From: Bacteroidota bacterium | GTDB lineage: Bacteria > Bacteroidota > Bacteroidia > Bacteroidales > JADFUO01 | Assembly: GCA_015222115.1 (NCBI GenBank) | Contig: JADFUO010000474.1 | Coordinates: forward strand, 1-5,645 | Direction of reading: 5' to 3' | DNA: 5,645 bases | Part shown: one piece after another, positions 1 to 5,645 of the stretch | Numbering within the stretch: the first letter of the stretch is position 1 | Layout of the letters: every line of letters begins with the position of its first letter | Notes under the pieces: generated by a model | What the model saw: the letters and a program-made list of their open reading frames with translations, nothing else | What the model was told of the DNA's origin: nothing | Databases searched by the model: none | Program-made: the position numbers and the translations under genes

Positions 1-5
1 ACATT

Positions 6-29
6 TTAGAATTCTTATGGGAATTCTAA
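6..29. repeat. Perfect inverted repeat (9-bp stem, 6-nt loop) at the left edge
   Basis: TTAGAATTC (6-14) and GAATTCTAA (21-29) are exact reverse complements separated by TTATGG. The stem is AT-rich and is not followed by a clear T-run on either strand within the window. It lies about 190 bases beyond the peptidase stop, next to a second palindrome. Together they may mark the 3' end of the transcript or belong to a larger repeat that continues past the edge. Bases 73-166, between the palindromes and the tandem array, show nothing I can assign. Confidence 0.55.
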
Positions 30-34
30 GAAGT

Positions 35-72
35 CTTGAACTTTTGGTTCTTTTGGTTCAAGCCAAAAGAAC
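35..72. repeat. Palindrome with tandem TTTTGGTTC units, downstream of the peptidase gene
   Basis: GTTCTTTTGG (47-56) and CCAAAAGAAC (63-72) are perfect 10-bp inverted repeats around a 6-nt loop. The left arm lies within two tandem copies of TTTTGGTTC (42-50 and 51-59). A competing pairing exists between CTTGAAC (35-41) and GTTCAAG (56-62), and the two stems cannot fully form together. Neither strand shows the T-run expected of an intrinsic terminator, so it is called a repeat. It could still act as an mRNA 3'-end hairpin for the peptidase transcript. Confidence 0.65.
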
Positions 73-166
73 AATTAAAAAAATCCCTTATAAATATTTG
101 TGTTTAGGGTGTCCCAATACGGAAAACAGGAGTAACAATACAATTGAACGGATTTTAGTATCTTTA

Positions 167-238
167 TTTAACCATCCAACAATTAAACCATAAAGCCATT
201 AAACCATATAGCCATTCAGCCATTTAACCGTTTAATTA
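167..238. repeat. Degenerate 8-bp tandem repeat (consensus TTAARCCA) running into the 3' end of the peptidase gene
   Basis: Nine consecutive 8-bp units can be read on the plus strand: TTTAACCA (167), TCCAACAA (175, poor), TTAAACCA (183), TAAAGCCA (191), TTAAACCA (199), TATAGCCA (207), TTCAGCCA (215), TTTAACCG (223) and TTTAATTA (231, poor). The units at 183-198 and 199-214 also form a 16-bp repeat with one mismatch. The peptidase stop codon (216-218) and its last few sense codons fall within the array. The length is not a multiple of three, so unit gain or loss inside the coding part would shift the frame. The function is unknown; replication slippage is the simplest origin. Confidence 0.8.
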
Positions 239-1991
239 CTTCTCTGTCATAGATTTTCCCAACAGGATAAACATTTTTTTTCTGATCCCAGTAAGGTGTT
301 TTACTGTAAAACCAGTTGAGAATTGCCCAGAAATTATTGGCAAAATCCGGATTGTTGGTTTTTTTTTGCTCAAATTCTTTTTTCAGTTCCGGATCTTCGG
401 CAAGCATTTTCCTGGCTAAAGATTCCATTACATAAGATTCGGCATATTCTTTTTGTTCAAAAATTGCATCAAAGAATCCCCAGTAAAGATATGAATCGGG
501 AGCTTTTGGCTCAAGAATATGAGCAATTACACGGGCTGTTCGCTGATTCATATCAATTACAACCGAACCAGCAGAAAATTCCCGCTCTTCAATAATCTCA
601 TCATAATCAAAACTAACCGGATGCCTGCCCTCATAAGGAAGTTGTCGCCAACTTACATTCTTGAATTTATATGTTTTTACAGGAATTACAACAGGTTCAT
701 CAAGCTGTGAATATTTAATGCCATGTAATTCAAGGCGTTCAATTACATCAATCCATTCAGGAGGAATAATATATGCTTCAGGCAAGTCCACCTCAACAAC
801 AGGGTTTTGGTTATTAAAATACGGGAGTTTGAAATCCACAGGTTTATCAGAATATTTAAACCAATTTCCTCCGCTTAAATTGCTTCTCTCAACTTCATAT
901 TCAAATCCTTTAAAATCAACCATAATGCTGTCGTTTGAAGCTCTGAAATCAATTGGAAATTTTTTACTCCTGAATTCACTGCCGGCAGAATATTCATCTG
1001 CTATTTTATTCAGCATAATAAGTTTTTCATATTCCTTATTCAAAAATTTGCAAGTAATAATAAGTGCCTCATAAGTTGCAGAAACACGGGTTTTATAATC
1101 TTTCAGCATGTGATTTTCAATCAAAAAGCCGATACGGTTTTGAATAGCCGAATATCCCTGCGATAATCTTGGAGTAGATAACATGCTACGAAGTCCACTT
1201 TTGGGATCATGCCATCTGCGAAAAGCAACATAAGGAAATATCGGGTAACCAGCTTTTTCCATATCTTCTTCCATCACTTTCAGATATTCAAGTTCTGCCC
1301 AAGCAGTAAGTCCGTCATCCATATTCCCAAAAGTTTCAAGTCCGTAAGTCATCACATATTGAAAATCAGCACCGTCGGTAGCATGAATGTCAACAAAAAA
1401 ATCCGGCAGCCATTTATTGAACATTTTAAGCCATGCTTTCATTTCAGGAGTATCAGCTTTTAAAAAATCGCGGTTTAAATTCAGGTTCTGTGCAGTTGTG
1501 CGCCATCCCATTTCTTTTGGTCCGTTTTGATTGATACGATTATAAGCACTAAAACGTTCATGCCCGTCAACATTAAAAATCGGGATGAATAAAATAGTAA
1601 CATGATCAAGCAAATCCTCATATTTTTTATGAATAGCAATATCTCTGATAAACATCAAACCTGCATCTTTCCCGTCAATCTCACCCGGATGGATGCCTGC
1701 TTCAATTAATAAAACAGCATTACCGGACCTATGAACTTTTAAGGGAGTAAAATTTCCATTACGGTCAACTATTAAAAGAGGAAGTTCGCGTCCCTGCGGA
1801 CTAACTCCAAAACTAATATATTTGATCCATGGGCTTGCATCTGCAAGCTTTTTACAATATTCAACGGTTTGTTTGTAACGTGGTGTTTCTTTAAACCCTG
1901 ATTTTTCATAATATGTCTGCCACTCACTATCCTGTGAAAAACCAACACTGAATATAAATAATAAACATAAAGATAATATCTGTTTCATCAT
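216..1991 (-). CDS. Secreted M14-family zinc metallocarboxypeptidase-like protein
   Basis: This is a predicted exported zinc peptidase that would remove C-terminal residues from peptides or hydrolyse peptidoglycan-type links; its substrate is unknown. It has 591 residues from the chosen start. Residues 1-19 form a signal peptide (MMKQ, then a hydrophobic stretch ending VGFS), with likely cleavage before QDSEW. The M14 domain covers about 30-320. Zinc ligands are His101 and Glu104 (HPGE) and His203 (VDIHATD). Asn173-Arg174 (LNLNRDF) matches the substrate-carboxylate pair of carboxypeptidase A, and Glu292 (IGFLIENH) matches its catalytic Glu270. The C-terminal 250 or so residues are rich in aromatic and charged residues and I could not assign a domain. 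There is no lipobox and no recognisable type IX sorting domain, so a periplasmic location is likely. The open frame extends to a TTG at 2042 and an ATG at 2039, but this stretch holds a promoter and would put a long extension before the signal peptide. A start at ATG 1988 is equally possible. The last residues (about IKRLNG) and the stop lie in a tandem repeat. Confidence 0.9.
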   Translation of the reverse strand: MMKQILSLCLLFIFSVGFSQDSEWQTYYEKSGFKETPRYKQTVEYCKKLADASPWIKYISFGVSPQGRELPLLIVDRNGNFTPLKVHRSGNAVLLIEAGIHPGEIDGKDAGLMFIRDIAIHKKYEDLLDHVTILFIPIFNVDGHERFSAYNRINQNGPKEMGWRTTAQNLNLNRDFLKADTPEMKAWLKMFNKWLPDFFVDIHATDGADFQYVMTYGLETFGNMDDGLTAWAELEYLKVMEEDMEKAGYPIFPYVAFRRWHDPKSGLRSMLSTPRLSQGYSAIQNRIGFLIENHMLKDYKTRVSATYEALIITCKFLNKEYEKLIMLNKIADEYSAGSEFRSKKFPIDFRASNDSIMVDFKGFEYEVERSNLSGGNWFKYSDKPVDFKLPYFNNQNPVVEVDLPEAYIIPPEWIDVIERLELHGIKYSQLDEPVVIPVKTYKFKNVSWRQLPYEGRHPVSFDYDEIIEEREFSAGSVVIDMNQRTARVIAHILEPKAPDSYLYWGFFDAIFEQKEYAESYVMESLARKMLAEDPELKKEFEQKKTNNPDFANNFWAILNWFYSKTPYWDQKKNVYPVGKIYDREVIKRLNG

Positions 1992-2014
1992 ATAATAAAT
2001 TTTAATTTTAAAGA

Positions 2015-2043
2015 CAAAGTTAAACCTTTGGCAAAACATCAAA
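2015..2043 (-). promoter_or_regulatory. Bacteroidota-type promoter (-33 TTTG / -7 TAnnTTTG) for the M14 peptidase gene
   Basis: On the minus strand, TTTG (2043-2040) is followed after 17 nt by TAACTTTG (2022-2015). This is an exact match to the Bacteroidota vegetative consensus TTTG-N(17-23)-TAnnTTTG. Transcription would start near 2008-2010, giving a leader of about 17-20 nt before ATG 1991. The -33 element overlaps the SDR stop codon. A short inverted repeat (CAAAG, 6 nt, CTTTG) covers the -7 element, but I would not call it an operator. The match is by eye; no start site has been mapped. Confidence 0.6.
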
Positions 2044-2797
2044 CTTTATTAATTCTACCAGCATTTGCTTGGGCAGTTGGCATAATTAACATATCATTAA
2101 TATTTACATGTTTTGGAAGTGTGGTAACATAATAAACAACTTCAGCCACATCTTTGGCTTTGAGAGGAGTAAAACCTTTATAAACTTTACCTATGGTTTC
2201 TTTATCTCCTTTAAACCTGACAATCGAAAATTCAGTTTCAACTGCACCGGGTGATATTTGTGTAACTTTTATTCCATATTCCAAAAGATCAATTCTCATA
2301 GCTTTGGTTAAAGAATCAACAGCATGTTTTGTAGCACAGTAAACATTTCCTTTTGGATAAGTTTCTTTTCCTGCAATTGAACCTATATTTATAATATGTC
2401 CTTTTTTATTTTTTATCATTAACGGCATTACAACTCTTGATACATAAAGCAATCCCTTGATATTTGTATCAATCATTCGTTCCCAGTCATCAATGTCGCC
2501 TTCTTGTATTGGGTCAAGTCCAACTGCAAGACCAGCATTGTTGATGAGCACATCAATTTTTTTCCAGCTATCAGGAAGTGAATCAATATTAGCTTTTACT
2601 TGTTCTCTATCCCTAACATCAAAGTTCAGAGGTAAAACTTCAACTTTATATTTTCTAACAAGATCATCGGCAAGTTTATTTAAAATTTCTTTTCTCCTTC
2701 CTGTGATGATAAGGTAATAATTGTTTTGGGCAAATTTTATAGCACAGGCTTTGCCGATTCCGCTGGTTGCGCCGGTGATTAAAACAATTTTATTCAT
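2039..2797 (-). CDS. SDR-family NADP-dependent oxidoreductase, YdfG-like (3-hydroxy acid dehydrogenase / malonic semialdehyde reductase type)
   Basis: This is a classical short-chain dehydrogenase of 252 residues from the chosen start; E. coli YdfG has 248. Numbering from that start, the Rossmann cofactor motif TGATSGIG is at 8-15. TGRR at 32-35 follows the second strand, and its arginines favour NADP. NNAG is at 86-89. The catalytic tetrad is Asn112, Ser140, Tyr153 and Lys157 (GNVYCATK). Features typical of YdfG are also present: NAGLAVG, EFSIVRFKGD, and LPKHVNIN followed by MPTAQANAG near the end. YdfG enzymes oxidise serine and other 3-hydroxy acids and reduce malonic semialdehyde; the substrate here is inferred from the family. 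The frame is open to an ATG at 2858-2860, but the 21 extra residues come from a palindromic repeat and YdfG homology begins at MNKIVLITG, so ATG 2795-2797 is preferred. The sequence before it is A-rich with no Shine-Dalgarno. The gene may be cotranscribed with purL. The stop TGA overlaps the -33 element of the next gene. Confidence 0.93.
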   Translation of the reverse strand: MNKIVLITGATSGIGKACAIKFAQNNYYLIITGRRKEILNKLADDLVRKYKVEVLPLNFDVRDREQVKANIDSLPDSWKKIDVLINNAGLAVGLDPIQEGDIDDWERMIDTNIKGLLYVSRVVMPLMIKNKKGHIINIGSIAGKETYPKGNVYCATKHAVDSLTKAMRIDLLEYGIKVTQISPGAVETEFSIVRFKGDKETIGKVYKGFTPLKAKDVAEVVYYVTTLPKHVNINDMLIMPTAQANAGRINKV

Positions 2798-2811
2798 TGA
2801 TGGTTTTAAAT

Positions 2812-2880
2812 TTATCTCGCTGATATCGCAGATTTTCACTGAAAAATTATCTGCGTTCATCAGCGTAATCAGCGAGAGAT
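2812..2880. repeat. Compound palindromic repeat filling the purL-SDR gap
   Basis: The outer arms TCTCGCTGAT (2815-2824) and ATCAGCGAGA (2868-2877) are perfect 10-bp inverted repeats. The inner arms CGCAGAT (2827-2833) and ATCTGCG (2849-2855) are perfect over 7 bp. The centre, TTTTCA-C-TGAAAA (2833-2845), is itself a palindrome. ATCAGCG occurs twice, 9 bp apart (2859-2865 and 2868-2874), so CGCTGAT on the left can pair with either copy; the nearer copy gives the more compact stem. The element has more G and C than its surroundings. It contains the purL stop and the spurious upstream ATG of the SDR frame. It resembles a REP-like dispersed intergenic repeat, but copy number cannot be seen here. 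As RNA it could act as a processing or pausing hairpin between the two genes. There is no U-tract, so it is not a classical terminator. Confidence 0.75.
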
Positions 2881-5645
2881 TTTATTTTTGATCCATTCCC
2901 TTGCATTTACAAAAGCTTCTATCCATGGAGTAATTTCGTCATTATTTCTTTTTTCCGGATAATTTGCCCACTGCCATGGGAATATTGCACGTTCAATATG
3001 TGGCATCATAGCAAGGTGCCTGCCATCATCAGAGCAAATTGCTGCTGTCGAAAATTCCGAACCATTAGGATTTCCGGGATATTTCTTATAGCTATAAGTT
3101 ACAGGAATATTATACATAAACTCAGCCTCATAAGGAAAATGAAATTTCCCTTCACCATGTGCCACCCAAATTCCAAGTCGTGAACCCTCAAGGGATTTCA
3201 ACATAACTGAAATATTTTTATGAATATCAACATTTATAAAAGCAGATTCAAATTTATGTGAATCATTATGCAGCATTTGGGATTTTTCGTCATGGTCGGG
3301 ATAAATCAAATCAAGTTCAACCATTAGCTGGCAACCATTACAAATTCCCAAACTTAGAGTATCTTTTCTTGCATAAAAATTCTCAAGTGTTTTTCTTGCT
3401 TTTTCATTATACAGAAATGCACCTGCCCATCCTTTTGCAGAGCCAAGCACATCTGAATTTGAAAAACCTCCGACAAATACAATAAAATTTATATCTTCCA
3501 GTGTTTCTCTTCCCGAAATAAGGTCGGTCATGTGGACATCTTTAACATCAAACCCGGCAAGGTGCATTGAGTAAGCCATCTCGCGATCACCGTTAACTCC
3601 CTTCTCACGGATAATTGCAGCTTTTATTCCCGTTGGCTTACGACGGTTAAAATCAATATTATATTGTGATAATTTGCCTGAAAAATCACGGTTGAATTTA
3701 TATTTCAGTTCCTGATTTTTATAATTTTTGAATCTTTCCAATGCAAGTTTTTCACCGCATTGTTTTTTATCAAAAAGATAAGATGTTTTAAACCAAACGT
3801 CTCTTAATTCATTTATATCAAAATTATATTTTTCAGAATCATATTTTAATTTAATAACCCTTTCAGAACAAGGTTTTCCAATGACAAAATAATCAATATT
3901 ATTAGTTTTGAGAAATTCATTAACAAAATCTTTATCCTTTACTTGTATTATAATGCCCGGGTTTTCGCTGAATAATAATTTTATAATATCATTTTCATCT
4001 AATTCTGAAAAATCAATATCCAAACCTGTTTTATTTGAGCCGAAAGTCATTTCAAGTAAAGTAGTGATAATTCCACCTGCTGAAATATCATGTCCTGCAA
4101 TAATTTTATTTCTTGTAATCAGCTCCTGAATAACATTAAATGTTTTTTTGAAATATTCAGCATCTTTGACTGTTGGCGTTGTTTTGCCTAATTCATTCAC
4201 AACTTGCGAAAAACTGCTTCCTCCAAGATTAAATTTATCTTTAGAAAAATCAATATATATCAATGAAGTGTCCAAATCATTTATTAACACAGGAGAGATA
4301 ATTTTTTTAATATTTTTAACTTCGGCTGCGGCTGAAATAATAACTGTTCCGGGTGCAAAAACCACATTACCATTGCTGTATTTTTGTGTCATTGAAAGTG
4401 AATCTTTGCCGGTAGGTATATTTATTCCCAGTTCACAGGCAAAATCGCTGACAGCCCGAACTGCCTCATAAAGTCTTGCATCTTCGCCATTATTTTTTGA
4501 GGGCCACATCCAATTGGCACTGAGCGAAATTCCTTTTAAACCATCTTCAATTGGTGCCCAGATTATATTTGTTAATGCTTCGGCAATTGAAAGTACCGAC
4601 CCGTTTGCAGGATTAACCAAAGCACTGACCGGAGCATGCCCGATTGATGTTGCAATGCCTTTTACTCCCTTATAATCCAAAGCTACTACACCTAAATTAT
4701 TTAATGGTAACTGGACAGTTCCTGCACATTGCTGTTTGGCTACCTTACCAGTAACCGAACGGTCCACTTTGTTGGTCAGCCAGTCTTTGCATGCAACCGC
4801 TTCCAATTGTAAAACATTTTTCAGATATTCATAAACACTTGATTTATTGTAAGATATCCGCTCAAAATTATTTTCAACAGTTCTATCAATAATAACTGTT
4901 TTCGGCGGCTTACCGAACAAATACTCAAGTTTAAGATCAATAGGAGGTTCGTTTTTTTTATCTTCAATTTTAAAAATTTTATCATCTGTAATTTTACCAA
5001 CAGCATAAATGGGGGCTCTTTCACGTTCAGCAATATTATTCAGGAGGTTGTAATCTTCTTTTTTCAAAACCAGTCCCATTCTTTCCTGCGATTCATTACC
5101 AATGATTTCTTTAGCAGATAAAGTTGTATCTCCTATCGGCAATTTATTAATATCTATTGTTCCTCCTTTTTCTTCAACCAACTCCGAAAGGCAGTTAAGA
5201 TGACCGCCTGCACCATGGTCATGAATAGATATGATTGTGTTTTTTTTAGCTTCGGTAAGAGCCCGAATTGCATTCATCACTCTTTTTTGCATTTCGGGGT
5301 TAGCTCTTTGCACTGCATTCAGTTCAATAGCATTTCCATATTCGCCTGTGGCAACGGAAGAAACAGCACCGCCGCCCATACCGATCCTGTAATTATCACC
5401 TCCGAGAACCACAATAATGTCTCCTTTTTCAGGAATATCTTTAAGACTGTCTTCTTTCTTCCCAAAGCCGATTCCTCCTGCAAGCATAATAACCTTGTCG
5501 TATCCATATTTTTTATTATTCGTGAAATGCTCAAAAGTCAGAAGACTGCCACAGATAAGAGGTTGTCCGAATTTATTTCCGAAATCACTTGCACCGTTTG
5601 AGGCTTTGATAAGAGTTTCCTCAGGTGTTTGATACAACCATTTTC
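2869..5645 (-). CDS. purL: Phosphoribosylformylglycinamidine synthase, single-chain (large) form, partial: N-terminus outside window
   Basis: This enzyme (FGAM synthase, EC 6.3.5.3) catalyses the fourth step of de novo purine synthesis in the cytoplasm: FGAR + ATP + glutamine to FGAM. The frame stays open to the right edge. The leucine codon TTG at 5635-5637 is internal, not a start, because W and K codons precede it. Numbering from that codon, 922 residues are visible. The two AIRS-like synthase halves cover roughly 20-600, with HDHGAGG (140-145), NESQER (181-186), GKDSLSM (410-416) and GHDISAGG (515-522). A class I glutamine amidotransferase domain covers about 670-920, with nucleophile Cys766 in LGICNGC and the His880/Glu882 pair in MPHIERA. 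Large PurL proteins are about 1200-1300 residues, so roughly 300 are missing, including the N-terminal PurS-like domain. All expected motifs are intact and there is no frameshift. The last residues (ISR) and the TGA stop lie inside a palindromic repeat. The SDR gene follows after about 71 nt. Confidence 0.97.
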   Translation of the reverse strand, partial: KWLYQTPEETLIKASNGASDFGNKFGQPLICGSLLTFEHFTNNKKYGYDKVIMLAGGIGFGKKEDSLKDIPEKGDIIVVLGGDNYRIGMGGGAVSSVATGEYGNAIELNAVQRANPEMQKRVMNAIRALTEAKKNTIISIHDHGAGGHLNCLSELVEEKGGTIDINKLPIGDTTLSAKEIIGNESQERMGLVLKKEDYNLLNNIAERERAPIYAVGKITDDKIFKIEDKKNEPPIDLKLEYLFGKPPKTVIIDRTVENNFERISYNKSSVYEYLKNVLQLEAVACKDWLTNKVDRSVTGKVAKQQCAGTVQLPLNNLGVVALDYKGVKGIATSIGHAPVSALVNPANGSVLSIAEALTNIIWAPIEDGLKGISLSANWMWPSKNNGEDARLYEAVRAVSDFACELGINIPTGKDSLSMTQKYSNGNVVFAPGTVIISAAAEVKNIKKIISPVLINDLDTSLIYIDFSKDKFNLGGSSFSQVVNELGKTTPTVKDAEYFKKTFNVIQELITRNKIIAGHDISAGGIITTLLEMTFGSNKTGLDIDFSELDENDIIKLLFSENPGIIIQVKDKDFVNEFLKTNNIDYFVIGKPCSERVIKLKYDSEKYNFDINELRDVWFKTSYLFDKKQCGEKLALERFKNYKNQELKYKFNRDFSGKLSQYNIDFNRRKPTGIKAAIIREKGVNGDREMAYSMHLAGFDVKDVHMTDLISGRETLEDINFIVFVGGFSNSDVLGSAKGWAGAFLYNEKARKTLENFYARKDTLSLGICNGCQLMVELDLIYPDHDEKSQMLHNDSHKFESAFINVDIHKNISVMLKSLEGSRLGIWVAHGEGKFHFPYEAEFMYNIPVTYSYKKYPGNPNGSEFSTAAICSDDGRHLAMMPHIERAIFPWQWANYPEKRNNDEITPWIEAFVNAREWIKNKISR

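Noticed and set aside
93..100. AATATTTG as a possible plus-strand -7 promoter element
   Set aside because: It departs from TAnnTTTG at the first base, has no convincing partner box and has no plus-strand gene to drive.
1833..1848. Inverted repeat GCTTGCA-TC-TGCAAGC inside the peptidase gene
   Set aside because: It has a 2-base loop, sits within a conserved reading frame and has no repeat context. Chance is the best explanation.
1906..1991. Lipoprotein signal (LSLC) at the peptidase N-terminus
   Set aside because: The residue before the cysteine is Leu, not Gly/Ala/Ser, and too little hydrophobic core precedes it. A signal peptidase I site after VGFS fits better.
2842..2850. TAATTTTT (minus strand) within the palindrome as a possible promoter -7 box for the SDR gene
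   Set aside because: The last base does not match the consensus and there is no TTG at a suitable distance upstream. Cotranscription with purL is a simpler explanation.
4821..5534. Minus-strand frames of 70 and 71 codons within purL in another frame
   Set aside because: The purL frame is continuous here with all motifs intact, so these are neither frameshift fragments nor separate genes.
5200..5632. Plus-strand open frames of 133 and 71 codons opposite purL, and similar plus-strand frames elsewhere in the window
   Set aside because: They overlap strongly conserved PurL, SDR or M14 coding sequence on the other strand and encode no recognisable protein. They are shadows of the real genes.
5635..5637. 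TTG as a possible start of a shortened PurL
   Set aside because: The frame stays open upstream to the window edge and the protein begins in the middle of the first synthase domain. The gene is cut by the window, not truncated.

Overview
The window looks like an ordinary chromosomal segment from a member of the Bacteroidota. Three lines of evidence support this. The DNA is AT-rich. The PurL protein carries signatures I associate with this phylum (IHDHGAGGHLNCLSEL, and PHIERAIFPWQW near its end). One gene is preceded by a textbook Bacteroidota promoter (TTTG, 17 nt, TAnnTTTG), and none of the starts has a Shine-Dalgarno sequence. The genus cannot be read from the sequence.

All three genes are on the minus strand, so the window reads from right to left. 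(1) 5645-2869 is the C-terminal three quarters of the large single-chain phosphoribosylformylglycinamidine synthase PurL; its N-terminus lies beyond the right edge. (2) 2797-2039 is a YdfG-like short-chain dehydrogenase/reductase. (3) 1991-216 is a secreted M14-family zinc carboxypeptidase-like protein. (4) 215-1 has no gene but contains two palindromes and an 8-bp tandem repeat.

The genes are closely spaced (about 71 nt and 47 nt) and could be cotranscribed. The peptidase also has its own likely promoter, which overlaps the stop codon of the dehydrogenase gene. I see no functional link between de novo purine synthesis, a hydroxy-acid/semialdehyde reductase and an exported peptidase. The arrangement looks like neighbouring housekeeping genes rather than a pathway.

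I found no previously undescribed system. The most interesting structure is in the gaps. A compound palindromic repeat fills the purL-SDR gap; it supplies the last few codons and stop of purL and creates a false upstream start for the SDR. A degenerate 8-bp tandem repeat runs into the 3' end of the peptidase gene and encodes its last residues and stop codon. Two further palindromes lie at the left edge.
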